Below, in pieces: positions 26,822 through 35,344 of a stretch of 64,000 nt of DNA (its first letter is position 1; every line of letters starts with the position of its first letter). The DNA comes from Streptomyces sp. TSRI0107 (GTDB lineage Bacteria; Actinomycetota; Actinomycetes; Streptomycetales; Streptomycetaceae). The notes below the pieces were generated by a model. The model worked only from the letters and a program-made list of their open reading frames with translations. It was not told the DNA's origin and ran no database searches. The stretch covers positions 62,001 to 126,000 of the forward strand of contig NZ_LIVZ01000013.1 in assembly GCF_001905845.1 (NCBI RefSeq), read 5' to 3'. A program made the translations under genes and the position numbers.

Positions 26822-27760
26822 CTACGGGAGTCGGATGTGCTCAGGTGATCCTTTCTGCGCGGGGTCGTTCCAGGACAGCGATCGCCACACGTGCTGGGCC
26901 CAGGCCAGGTCCTCCGGCGCCTGGTGGGAGCAGAACACCCCGGCGGCGGTGCCGGAGGCCGGCACTGTGAAGCCCCAGAGTTCGTGACGCTCGCGGCCGT
27001 GGTCGCGCGGGGTGAGCCAGAAGGCGTGCCGTACCCCCTGCGGGAGGCGTTCCGTGAGCCGCTGGTCCGGTGGCGGGACGGGCGCGCCGTCGAGCAGCGC
27101 GGCCAGGAAGTCCTCGGGAGCACGATCCGGGGTGTCGTCCTCGAAGACCGTGACGGCCACGCCTCGGTCCGGCCCGGTGAAATGGTCCGCGCCGTCGGCG
27201 TAGCGCGCCGTCAGACCCGCGGTGCGCTCGACGGACCAGTGCGACCCCAGGTCGGTGCGCACGGCGACGGGCAGCTCGTGCGGGAAGCGGCTGAGGACGT
27301 GGTCGCGGTCCCAGACGTTCTCCAGCAGGCGGGCGGCCGTCGGGTCATGGCCGGCGACGAGGTACGGCAGTTCCTCCGGGTCGCGGACCCGGGCCGTGAC
27401 CGGGGCGCCCAGCAGCGCGTCCCCCCAGGGGCGTATCGCGTTGGCGAGCGTCCCGCGCAGGGACAGCCGCGCGTAGGCCGGGTCGTCCCACACGGCGTGG
27501 GCGTGCCGGAGCGTGTCGTCGTCGACCCGCACCCAGGTGCCCACGACCAGTTCGGTGTCGCCGGTCAGCCGGACGGGCAGCAGGCAGCGCAGGAAGGAGC
27601 CGACACCGTCCACGCGGAGCAGAGCGGACGGCCCCAGGAAGTGCCGGGCCTCCTCCGGCGCGGTGAGGGCCGCGTCCGGGAGACCGAACCGGACGTCGAC
27701 GCGCCGCTCGTCGGTGAGGGGTTCTCCGCAGCAGGAACAGGAGGTCAAAGGGGTGTTCAC
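26822..27760 (-). CDS. DUF2199 domain protein
   Basis: Protein of 312 residues. The N-terminus TSCSCCGEPLTDERRVDVRF carries the Cys-x-x-Cys pair of DUF2199, which may bind zinc. Later, FLRCLLPVRLTGDTELVVG and VGTWVRVDDDTL fit the family, and the C-terminal third is an additional mixed region ending in IRLP. Function unknown. I choose GTG 27760 (VNTPLTSCSC); an in-frame start at 27820 would add 20 residues. Confidence 0.78.
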   Translation of the reverse strand: MNTPLTSCSCCGEPLTDERRVDVRFGLPDAALTAPEEARHFLGPSALLRVDGVGSFLRCLLPVRLTGDTELVVGTWVRVDDDTLRHAHAVWDDPAYARLSLRGTLANAIRPWGDALLGAPVTARVRDPEELPYLVAGHDPTAARLLENVWDRDHVLSRFPHELPVAVRTDLGSHWSVERTAGLTARYADGADHFTGPDRGVAVTVFEDDTPDRAPEDFLAALLDGAPVPPPDQRLTERLPQGVRHAFWLTPRDHGRERHELWGFTVPASGTAAGVFCSHQAPEDLAWAQHVWRSLSWNDPAQKGSPEHIRLP

Positions 27761-27930
27761 GGCTCGCAGCCTAGACTCCGCCCCGCGCATCTCGTACGCG
27801 CCGACGAGGAGGCCCGTCAACTCGATGCACCCGGGAACCAGCGCCCGGGGACTCGACGCGAAAGCGAATCAGGGGCCTTGCCTGCCTCAGACCGAACCCG
27901 TCGCCCTGTGACTCATGCCACATGCGGTTC

Positions 27931-27957
27931 CTGTCAGCAATCGGGGCGCTGTCCCGC
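27931..27957 (+). promoter_or_regulatory. candidate ECF41-type promoter
   Basis: TGTCAGC, then 16 nt, then CGCT, 40 bp before the flavoprotein start. The described ECF41 consensus is TGTCACA-n16-CGTC, so the -35 is close and the -10 weak. Supported mainly by the adjacent ECF41 sigma gene. Confidence 0.4.
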
Positions 27958-27996
27958 TCAAGTCACCGGGAGCAAGCGAACCGACGGGAGCGACAC

Positions 27997-29208
27997 ATGA
28001 AGCAGCACCGCAAGCACCGCATCGTCGTCCTCGGCGCCGGCTATGCCGGGGCCTACGTAGCCGGGAACCTCGCCCGCCGGCTTTCCCCGGCGGACACCGA
28101 CATCACCGTGGTCAACGCCGAGCCGGACTTCGTCGAGCGGCTGCGGCTGCACCAGCTCGCCGCCGGCCAGGAGATCGAGGCCCGGAAGCTCACCGACGTC
28201 TTCGCGGGCACGGGGATACGGCTGCGCCTGGCCCGCGTCACCGCCGTGCACCCCGAGCGGCAGGTCGTCACCGTGGCCGACGCCGACGGCGGCGGCGACC
28301 TCGGCTACGACACGCTTCTCTACGCGCTCGGCAGCCACGTCGCCGACCACGGCGTACCCGGCGTGGCCGAGCACGCCTTCGACGTCGCCGGCCGGCCCTC
28401 GGCGCTGCGCCTGCGCGAACACCTGGACGGCCTGGGCAGGCGGGGCGAAGGCGGGCGTGTGCTGGTCGTCGGCGAGGGCCTGACCGGCATCGAGACCGCC
28501 ACCGAGATCGCCGAGTCCCGGCCCGGCCTGTCCGTGACGCTGATCGCCGGCGGCGAGTTGGGCGCCCGGCTCTCCGCCGGAGCCCGCGGCCACCTGCGCC
28601 AGGCATGCGAGCGGCTGGGCATCACCGTCCTGGAGCACACCAGCGTGGCAGCCGTCGAAGCGACACGGGTGCTGTGCGCCGACGGCACCGCCCTGGCGTC
28701 CGACGCGACCGTGTGGACGGCCGGGTTCGCGGTCGGCCCCATCGCCGCCGCCGGCGGGCTGGAGGTCACCGACAGCGGCCGGATCGTCATCGACCGCACC
28801 ATGCGGTCGGTCTCGCACCCGAACGTCTACGCCGCCGGCGACAGCGCCTACGCCATCGGCGTCAACGGCCGCCCCCTGCCGATGTCCTGTGCCTCGGCCG
28901 GCTACACCGGCCGGCAGGCCACGGACGCGATCGTGGGAAGCCTGACCGGCCGCGGCATCGCCGACACCAAGCTGGTCTACGTCGGCAACCACATCAGCCT
29001 CGGGCGGCGGGACGGCATCCTCCAGATGGTCGACGGCGAAGCGCAGGCGAAACCGAAGTACGTGGGCGGCCGGAAGGCCGCGCGGATCAAGGCGGGCATC
29101 CTCAAGGTCTCGCTGTGGGGCGTCTCGCACCCGACCTTCGGGATGCCCAAGCGGAAGCACCGCCTGGCCGCCGAGCCCAGCGCGTCCGCCAAGAGCGCCG
29201 TCGCCTAG
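27997..29208 (+). CDS. NDH-2-like FAD-dependent oxidoreductase
   Basis: Pyridine-nucleotide-disulphide-type flavoprotein of 403 residues. FAD motif IVVLGAGYAGAYVAGNL at the N-terminus, NAD(P)H motif VLVVGEGLTGIETATEI near residue 150, and the second FAD motif VYAAGDSAYA near 280. It resembles type II NADH dehydrogenases and related quinone reductases. ATG 27997 has GGGAG 6 nt upstream. It lies just before an ECF41 sigma factor gene; ECF41 genes are characteristically paired with such oxidoreductases or carboxymuconolactone decarboxylases, so it is probably the sigma factor's target. Confidence 0.92.
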   Translation: MKQHRKHRIVVLGAGYAGAYVAGNLARRLSPADTDITVVNAEPDFVERLRLHQLAAGQEIEARKLTDVFAGTGIRLRLARVTAVHPERQVVTVADADGGGDLGYDTLLYALGSHVADHGVPGVAEHAFDVAGRPSALRLREHLDGLGRRGEGGRVLVVGEGLTGIETATEIAESRPGLSVTLIAGGELGARLSAGARGHLRQACERLGITVLEHTSVAAVEATRVLCADGTALASDATVWTAGFAVGPIAAAGGLEVTDSGRIVIDRTMRSVSHPNVYAAGDSAYAIGVNGRPLPMSCASAGYTGRQATDAIVGSLTGRGIADTKLVYVGNHISLGRRDGILQMVDGEAQAKPKYVGGRKAARIKAGILKVSLWGVSHPTFGMPKRKHRLAAEPSASAKSAVA

Positions 29209-29273
29209 CCGACCAGCCGACCAGCCGACCAGCCGAACCAGCCACCAGCCGAACCAGCCGACCAGCCGCCTAG
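29209..29273 (+). repeat. CCGACCAG tandem repeat
   Basis: About eight imperfect copies of CCGACCAG/CCGAACCAG fill the gap between the flavoprotein and the sigma factor. Short-period slippage repeat. Confidence 0.85.
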
Positions 29274-29288
29274 CTCCAGGGGACCCGC

Positions 29289-30242
29289 GTGGACCGCACC
29301 GCCACTGATCGCTTCGACACCAGCCGGTTCGAGGCCGGCCGGAACCGGCTGGCCTCGCTGGCGTACCGGCTGCTGGGCTCCGCCGCCGATGCCGAAGACG
29401 CCGTCCAGGACGCGTTCCTGCACTGGCAGGCCGCCGACCGGCAGCGGATCGAGGTGCCGGAAGCATGGCTGACCAAGGTCGTCACCAACCTGTGCCTCGA
29501 CCGGCTCCGCTCGGCACAGGCCCGCCGCGAACGCACCGTAGGCGCCTGGCTGCCCGAACCGCTCCTCGACGGCGACCCGATGCTCGGCCCCGCCGACACC
29601 TTCGAGCAGCGCGAATCGGTCTCGCTGGCCGTGCTGACCCTCATGGAGCGCCTGTCACCCCTGGAGCGGGCGGTCTACCTCCTGCGCGAAGCGTTCTCCC
29701 ACAGCCACGCCGAGATCGCGGGGATCCTCGACATCACCGAGTCCGCAAGCCAGCAGCACCTCCACCGGGCCCGGCGCCGCATCACCGCCGCCCGCCGCCG
29801 CGGCGGCGAAGTCGACCCGGCAGCCGCCCGCAGGATCGTCGAGGAATTCCTCGCCGCCGCATCCTCGGGCCGCACCGAGGAACTGGTGGCGCTGCTCACC
29901 GACGACGCGACCGCGATCTCCGACGGCGCCGGCCTGACCGCGACGCTGCTGCGGTACGACACCGCGCAGCGCATCGCCGTCGTCGCACGGGCCGGCTTCA
30001 AGGCCACACCCGCGAAACGGCGCCTTGCGGGCGGCACGCCCGCCGTCCACTACGCCCTCGTCAACGGCGCCCCCGCCATCCTCTTCGTGCTCGGCGACCG
30101 GGTCGTCGGCGCCGTGACGTTCGACATCGCCCACGGCAAGATCGCAACCGTACGCGGCATCGCCGCCCCCACTCGCCTCACCCGTGTCACCGAAGCCTGG
30201 CGGCGGCACGAACCGGACACGCCGCTCATCAGCCAGTGGTGA
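29289..30242 (+). CDS. ECF41-family RNA polymerase sigma factor (SigJ-like)
   Basis: Protein of 317 residues. Sigma region 2 is at residues 15-80 (RLASLAYRLLGSAADAEDAVQ as two motifs: YRLLGSAADAED and DAFLHW), WLPEPLL links to region 4 (LSPLERAVYLLREAF, SHAEIAGILDI), and a SnoaL-like domain of about 120 residues follows (VEEFLAAASSGRTEELVALL). ECF41 factors have no membrane anti-sigma factor; the C-terminal domain adjusts activity. GTG 29289 lies after CCAGGGGA. Its expected target promoter lies before the preceding oxidoreductase. Confidence 0.95.
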   Translation: MDRTATDRFDTSRFEAGRNRLASLAYRLLGSAADAEDAVQDAFLHWQAADRQRIEVPEAWLTKVVTNLCLDRLRSAQARRERTVGAWLPEPLLDGDPMLGPADTFEQRESVSLAVLTLMERLSPLERAVYLLREAFSHSHAEIAGILDITESASQQHLHRARRRITAARRRGGEVDPAAARRIVEEFLAAASSGRTEELVALLTDDATAISDGAGLTATLLRYDTAQRIAVVARAGFKATPAKRRLAGGTPAVHYALVNGAPAILFVLGDRVVGAVTFDIAHGKIATVRGIAAPTRLTRVTEAWRRHEPDTPLISQW

Positions 30243-30254
30243 CGGACGCCGACG

Positions 30255-30454
30255 ATGAGAACGCTGTACGCCTGGGACCCCGAAGCCCGCATGGTGCGGT
30301 TCTCGACGACGGCCGACCGGGTCAAGGCCGGATCCCGGACGCCGCGAAGCCCGAGGACGAAGCCGCGTTCCTGGAGCAGCTGGTCGCCGAACGCCGGGTG
30401 GTCGTCCGGCTGAAGGTGGGCAGGCTGTACGGCACAGCGCTCGACATCGACTGA
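30255..30454 (+). pseudogene. frameshifted small gene
   Basis: From ATG 30255 the frame reads MRTLYAWDPEARMVRFST...VKAG and then becomes Ser/Pro/Arg-rich. From about 30327 the +1 frame reads RIPDAAKPEDEAAFLEQLVA...RLYGTALDID and ends with TGA at 30454. The two halves look like one protein of about 65 residues broken by a single-base change near 30325-30330. Function unknown. It could be a sequencing error as well as a true mutation. Confidence 0.5.
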
Positions 30455-30477
30455 CCCGCCCCCCGGCGGCCGACGGA

Positions 30478-32034
30478 TCATCTGGACGCCGAGTCGGTAC
30501 GGGTGAACGTACCCAGTCCCTCAGCGTCCAGGTATTCGACGGTGAAGGACTTCCCGTCCGGGGCGAAGGTGACCCCGGTGAGACCGACGGCGTTCTCGCC
30601 GGCGGTCGGGAAGCTGAAGGTGTCGCCGTCGTAGTGCGTGAGCCGGTACGTCTGGGGCTCCGGCCCCAGCCGGAGCGTCAGGGTGCCGTCGGCACCGGCG
30701 ACGACCTGCGCCCGCCCGTAGTAGTCGCTCTCGTACGTGCCCGTGTAGGCGCCGGCGGCCTTCGCGGGCGCGGCGTCGGAAGGCGGGTGGGCGTAGTCGG
30801 TCTTCGACCGGCCCGCCTCCATCTCCTGCTGGTACAGCGCGTCCACGAGGGGGATCCAGTCGCGGCTGATCTCGCCCGTCTGCGCGATGTCGAAGAAGTC
30901 GAGGGCGACGGCGTCGGCGACGCCCACCGGTGAGGTGTTGGTCAGGACGACGATGCCGAGCTGCTCGCCGGGCAGCATCGTGACGTTGGTGTGCGCGCCC
31001 TGCGCGAACGCTCCCGTGTGCGAGAGTCTGAGCCGCCCCTGGTCGTCGTAACTCACGTTCCAGCCGAAGCCGTAGAAGCCGGTCCGGCCGGCCGGGGCGT
31101 GAGGCGGGTTGGCGACCGACTCGGGCCAGTGAGTGCGCTCGAGCGCCTCGGCGTCGATGATCTGCCTGCCGTCGAGCTTGCCATTCGCGAGCTGAAGCCG
31201 CAGCCAGATCGCCATGTCCCGGGCGGTCGAACTGACGCCGCCGGCGGGGGACTGCGCGTCCGGGTCCCGTACGAACTCCGTCTTCCAGGTGCCGTCCGCC
31301 GTCCTGACGTGGCCCCAGGCCCGGTTGGCGGAATTCGCGTAGTCCTCGAAGCGTGAGCTGGTGGAGTTCATGCCGGCCGGCTTGTAGAGGGTGTCGGCGG
31401 CGAGCTTCTCCCAGGGCACGCCCTTCTCGTCGGCGACGGCCTGGGCGGCGGCCGTCAGACCGAAGTTGGTGTAGGCGTAGCTCGCGCGGAACGGCTCAAG
31501 GGGCTCGTAACGCAGGTGGGAGAGGATGTACGCGCGGTCGTAGCCGAGGTCTTCGAGGAGGTCCCCGGCGTGGTCGGGCAGGCCGCTGCGATGTGCGAAC
31601 AGGTCGGCGACCGTCACGTGGGAGGTGACCCACGGGTCCTTGAGACGGAAGCCCGGCACGTTCGGGGCGACGGGCTTGCTCCAGCCTTCGACGCCCACGG
31701 CTCCGGAGACGACGGTGGACGCGATCGGCTTCGAGACGGAGGCGAGCTGGAAGACCGTGTCGGCGTCGACGGCGGCCCTCTCGCCGGCCTTCCGCACGCC
31801 GTACCCCTTCAGGTGGAGCACCTTGCCGTCGTGGACGACGGCGACGGCCACGCCCGACGCTCCGGTGCGCTTCATGGCCGCCTCGACCACCCCGTCGAGC
31901 CGGTCGACGGCCCGCTTCACATCCGCGTCGTCCAACTGGGGCGGCGGCTGCGGCGGGGGCGGCGAAGGCCCGGGCGCGGTGACGCCAAGGAGCGCCGTCA
32001 GCCCGGCCGCGGCAAGCGATCGCAGAGTGCTCAC
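30478..32034 (-). CDS. secreted serine hydrolase, class C beta-lactamase fold
   Basis: Protein of 518 residues of the serine beta-lactamase/penicillin-binding-protein-like group. Signal peptide at residues 1-25 (LRSLAAAGLTALLG), a Pro-rich spacer, catalytic SxxK as SVSK in FQLASVSKPI, the YxN triad as YTN, and HTG in place of KTG (LRLSHTGAF). The last 110 residues form a DUF3471-like domain (YTGTYESDYYGRAQVV). Such enzymes are esterases or D-amino-acid peptidases rather than true beta-lactamases. GTG 32034 follows GGAGAC. Confidence 0.9.
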   Translation of the reverse strand: MSTLRSLAAAGLTALLGVTAPGPSPPPPQPPPQLDDADVKRAVDRLDGVVEAAMKRTGASGVAVAVVHDGKVLHLKGYGVRKAGERAAVDADTVFQLASVSKPIASTVVSGAVGVEGWSKPVAPNVPGFRLKDPWVTSHVTVADLFAHRSGLPDHAGDLLEDLGYDRAYILSHLRYEPLEPFRASYAYTNFGLTAAAQAVADEKGVPWEKLAADTLYKPAGMNSTSSRFEDYANSANRAWGHVRTADGTWKTEFVRDPDAQSPAGGVSSTARDMAIWLRLQLANGKLDGRQIIDAEALERTHWPESVANPPHAPAGRTGFYGFGWNVSYDDQGRLRLSHTGAFAQGAHTNVTMLPGEQLGIVVLTNTSPVGVADAVALDFFDIAQTGEISRDWIPLVDALYQQEMEAGRSKTDYAHPPSDAAPAKAAGAYTGTYESDYYGRAQVVAGADGTLTLRLGPEPQTYRLTHYDGDTFSFPTAGENAVGLTGVTFAPDGKSFTVEYLDAEGLGTFTRTDSASR

Positions 32035-32228
32035 GTCTCCATTGAACGGCCGGCGACGAGGTCTGTCGCGGGCTGCCGGACAGGCCCAGTTCTCACTCTG
32101 TGTCGCGCGTCGGCTACAGCCGGCCTGGAGCGGTGAAGCGCGAGATCGGCGGCTCGCCTCACATTCGGGCGGCTGCGTTGTCGTACTGGTGAAGCCCGAT
32201 ACACCAGCCACAGGACAGGACACTCAGC

Positions 32229-33323
32229 ATGAACGACTTCGCGGAGATCGCCGACCGAGTCGAGATCGACACACTGCGCGCCGAGTTCACCGACGCGGTG
32301 ATGATGCGAGACTGCGCTCGCCTCGCCGAGCTGTTCACCCCCGACGGCGTTCTGCGCATGCCCAACATCCCGGTCGAGCTTGTCGGCCGGGAGGAGATTG
32401 TCACGGGACGCGAACGCCTGCAGAGCCAGTGGGACTTCTTCGTGCAGAACAGCCACCCGGGCACGATCCGGATCGACGGCGACACCGCCACCGGCCGCAC
32501 CTACATGCAGGAGGTCGCGCGCCTGCTCGACGGCCGCTCAGGCACGAACTTCGCCGTCTATCACGACACTTACCGGCGTACGCCGGAGGGATGGCGGTTC
32601 GCCGAGCGGGTCTACGAGGTCCGGTACCTCGACACCACCCCGCTGGCGGGTTCGGCCCCCGGCGGTCGGGCAGCGGACGTCGGCGGGGCGGACGCGTCGG
32701 CCGAGGGGATGGCCGACGACTTCACCGCACCGGCGTCCGCCGAACGGCTGGACCGGGTGATCGCGGCGCTGCGGGCCAACGGCTTCACCGCCGAACTGCT
32801 CGACGACGCCGCGGCGGCCCGCGCCCGCATCAAGGATCTGATACCGGAGGGCGCGAGCGTGTTCACCGGGGCCAGCGAGACGCTTCGGCTCTCCGGCATC
32901 GCGGAGGACATCGAGGCGGGCGACCGCTACGACGCCGTCCGGCCGCGCGTGCTGAAGATGGACCGCGCCACCGAGTCCGACCGGATGCGCCGGATGGTGG
33001 CCACCCCCGACGTCTTCGTCGCCAGCGTCGCGGCCGTCACCGAGACCGGCTCGCTCGTCATCGCCTCCGGCAGCGGCAGCCAGCTGCCCGCCTCCGCCGG
33101 CGGCGCCGCGAAGGCGATCTGGGTCGTCGGGGCGCAGAAGGTGGTACCCGATCTGGACACGGCACTGCGCCGTGTCGAGGAGCACGCCCTCCCCCTGGAG
33201 AACGTGCGCGCCCAGGCGGTCTACGGGCAGCCGAGCGCGGTCAACCGCCTGCTCGTCCTCAACGCCGAGCCGCAGCCCGGACGCGGCACCGTGCTGCTGC
33301 TGCGCGAGGCCACCGGATTCTGA
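32229..33323 (+). CDS. SnoaL-like domain fused to LUD domain
   Basis: Protein of 364 residues with two unrelated domains. Residues 1-140 are SnoaL/NTF2-like (LRAEFTDAVMMRDCARLAEL, YHDTYRRTPEGWRFAERVY). After a Gly/Ala-rich linker, residues 165-364 form a complete LUD domain (FTGASETLRLSGI, TETGSLVIASGSGSQLPA, VVGAQKVVPDL), as in LutC-type proteins of lactate utilisation. The LUD part opens with an internal Met (MADDFTAPASAERL, ATG 32709) that matches the start of free-standing LUD proteins, so two genes may have merged. ATG 32229 has AGGAC upstream. Confidence 0.88.
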   Translation: MNDFAEIADRVEIDTLRAEFTDAVMMRDCARLAELFTPDGVLRMPNIPVELVGREEIVTGRERLQSQWDFFVQNSHPGTIRIDGDTATGRTYMQEVARLLDGRSGTNFAVYHDTYRRTPEGWRFAERVYEVRYLDTTPLAGSAPGGRAADVGGADASAEGMADDFTAPASAERLDRVIAALRANGFTAELLDDAAAARARIKDLIPEGASVFTGASETLRLSGIAEDIEAGDRYDAVRPRVLKMDRATESDRMRRMVATPDVFVASVAAVTETGSLVIASGSGSQLPASAGGAAKAIWVVGAQKVVPDLDTALRRVEEHALPLENVRAQAVYGQPSAVNRLLVLNAEPQPGRGTVLLLREATGF

Positions 33324-33370
33324 CGTCCCGCGCGGTGAGGATGTGAGAACGCCGTGTGTGTGCCGGGGGC

Positions 33371-33574
33371 TCAGCGTCTGACGTGCACGGTGATCTGGAC
33401 GGTGCCGGTCGCTGCTCCCAGGGTGGCGGTGGCGGCTGCGGCGGCCTCGTTGCCGGTGAGAGCGAGGATGAGGATGGTGCCGAGGATCGCGAGGGTGGTG
33501 ACGACCGGCAGCCACGCGTAGGAACGGGCGGCAGACGGCTTCGTACGGGAAGAGGCGCGGTGCAGGGAGGTCAT
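33371..33574 (-). CDS. small single-pass membrane protein
   Basis: A 67-residue protein with a basic N-terminus, one membrane helix (LPVVTTLAILGTILILALTG) and a short Thr/Val-rich outer tail. AAAGGAG before ATG 33574 is a strong ribosome site, which supports translation. No family recognised. It faces a 440-bp intergenic region. Confidence 0.65.
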   Translation of the reverse strand: MTSLHRASSRTKPSAARSYAWLPVVTTLAILGTILILALTGNEAAAAATATLGAATGTVQITVHVRR

Positions 33575-34017
33575 GGTTTCGGACTCCTTTCGACGACTGA
33601 TAGGGCAGGCCAGCAGCCCGGTACGTCAGGTGGAGGGGGAGATCCCGACCCGTGAGTGACTTTCCTTGAGCACGTTTTCGCAGGGGACTTCTTTTGTCGA
33701 ACGACGGCCTTCCGGACCGTCGGGGAAGCAACCGGGGCCGTCACTTGTGACTGGCCCCGGCGGAATGCCCGGCTGCTTAATCAATCCCGCACATCAGAGC
33801 CTGGCAGCCTGGCGATTCGAGGAGACGCATCCTGATCGCGGATGCTCTGATTGCGTGCTGTCGCACGGAGCTCTTCTGGCGTTTTAGGAGTGTTTCCATG
33901 ACTTATTCTAGCTGGGGCTGATGGTTCGCCAGGCATATTCACAGGGTGTGTCGGACCGGTCCTTGACTACCTCGTTCCGGTCCATTACCGGGCTTATTCA
34001 GCGGTGATTGAGTCAAG
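33575..34017. other. 443-bp AT-richer intergenic region
   Basis: This gap between two leftward genes is clearly less GC-rich than the window average. It contains a near-perfect hairpin, CCGGGGCCGTCAC (33732-33744) with 33747-33760 and one bulged A, and two tiny overlapping frames at 33898-34007 described separately. The right part presumably holds readthrough or promoter signals for the small membrane protein. Nothing else is recognisable. Confidence 0.6.
33898..34007 (+). other. two overlapping tiny open frames
   Basis: ATG 33898 with TTTAGGAG upstream encodes MTYSSWG and stops in TGATG; the overlapping ATG 33921 opens a 28-codon frame (MVRQAYSQGVSDRSLTTSFR...). The good ribosome site and the stop-start overlap are suggestive of translation, but the peptides match nothing I know. 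Confidence 0.25.
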
Positions 34018-35214
34018 TCACCGACCGGCTTGCGTCGTGCCGCAAAGGGCGTGGTCGATGAGGTCGTTCAGAGCGTCTTCCTGGCGAGCGGCGCTCTGAG
34101 GATCGGCGGAGCGGCTGTGCGCGGAGACGGTGACGGTGCGTCGGCCGTCCGTGGTGGTGGCGCTGCGGATGACGTATCCGAAGCCGCTTCCGCCGTGCCC
34201 GATGTAACCGCTGCCGCAGGACAGGGGCGTGAAGAACAGCCCGAGGCCGGCCTCGGTGCCCGCTGGGTGGCCGCTGTCCTGCGGTACTGGCACGGTGGCC
34301 CGCATGACGGCGAGTTCGGCGCGCTCCAGCAGCTTGCCGCCGGCCAGGGCGGCGAAGAAGCGGTTGAGGTCGCGGGCAGTGCCCGTCATGGAGCCGTCGG
34401 CCCCGCTGTCGAAGGGCCGATAGGGGATCGTGGTGTCGGCCAAGGGGCCGTCCACCGCGAATTGCTGGTAGTTGGACGCATGCGGATGCGGCAGGAAGGG
34501 ATCGGTGCCCGGCGTGTCCGTCTGCCGCAGCCCGAGGGGGCTCAGGATGCGCTCGTGGACCTGCTGTTCCCAGGTGCGGCCGGTGACCTTCTCGATGATC
34601 ATCGCGGCGAGTACGTAGTTCGTGTTGGAGTACGCCCAGCGGGTGCCCGCCGGGAAGGCGGGTTCATGGCGCATGGCCAGGGCGACCAGTTGTTCCGGCC
34701 GGTACGAACGCCACCGGTTGGCGAAGTAGGTCTGGGCACTGGGCTCGGGGAAGACGTCGTAGACGTAGTCAGGTAACCCGCTGGTGTGCTGCAGCAAGTC
34801 GCGGACCGTGATGGTCCGGCCGTCGTTTCCGGCTCCCGACACGACTCCGGGCAGCAGCTGTTCCACCGTCTGGTCGAGGGACAGCCGCTTCTCACCCACC
34901 AGTTGCAACGCGACGGTGGCGACGAACGTCTTGGTGGTACTGCCGAAGCGCACGTAGCCGGCCTTCGGAACCGGGCGGCGGCTGTCCAGATCACCCACAC
35001 CCGAGCGGACAGTGGTGACCCCGCGCGGGGTCTCCAGCCGGACCGCCACGCCGGTGACTCCGGCGTCGCGCAGCGCATCCGCGTCCCGCTGCACGGCCTC
35101 GGTCACGGCGGAGGGACGTGGCGTGGCCGAGGCCGTGGCCGCCGGGAACGGCAGAGCTGACGCGGCCAGCGTCACGAGTACAGCAGCTGACAATCGGTAA
35201 CGACGAAAGATCAT
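34018..35214 (-). CDS. secreted D-Ala-D-Ala carboxypeptidase-like serine hydrolase
   Basis: Protein of 398 residues with a signal peptide (LSAAVLVTLAASALPFPAATASA, cleavage near residue 30). Catalytic motifs of the class C fold: SxxK as STTK in VRFGSTTKTF, YxN as YSN in TRWAYSNTNYV, and HGG in YIGHGGSGFG. The family includes the R61 DD-peptidase of Streptomyces and esterases. ATG 35214 (MIFRRYRLSA). Single gene. Confidence 0.9.
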   Translation of the reverse strand: MIFRRYRLSAAVLVTLAASALPFPAATASATPRPSAVTEAVQRDADALRDAGVTGVAVRLETPRGVTTVRSGVGDLDSRRPVPKAGYVRFGSTTKTFVATVALQLVGEKRLSLDQTVEQLLPGVVSGAGNDGRTITVRDLLQHTSGLPDYVYDVFPEPSAQTYFANRWRSYRPEQLVALAMRHEPAFPAGTRWAYSNTNYVLAAMIIEKVTGRTWEQQVHERILSPLGLRQTDTPGTDPFLPHPHASNYQQFAVDGPLADTTIPYRPFDSGADGSMTGTARDLNRFFAALAGGKLLERAELAVMRATVPVPQDSGHPAGTEAGLGLFFTPLSCGSGYIGHGGSGFGYVIRSATTTDGRRTVTVSAHSRSADPQSAARQEDALNDLIDHALCGTTQAGR

Positions 35215-35344
35215 GACCCGAGGCTAGGAACGGTACGTCGCCACTGGCCATCCGGGATGCGCCCCTGCTCGAACGGGTGCCAGCAGGATGGACGGCGGCT
35301 TCAGCGACCCTCGTCGCGCTCGTGGCCTACTGGTACCTGGTCGG

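Noticed and set aside
33921..34007. 28-residue frame as a lanthipeptide or other RiPP precursor
   Set aside because: No Cys, no recognisable leader and no modification enzyme nearby.
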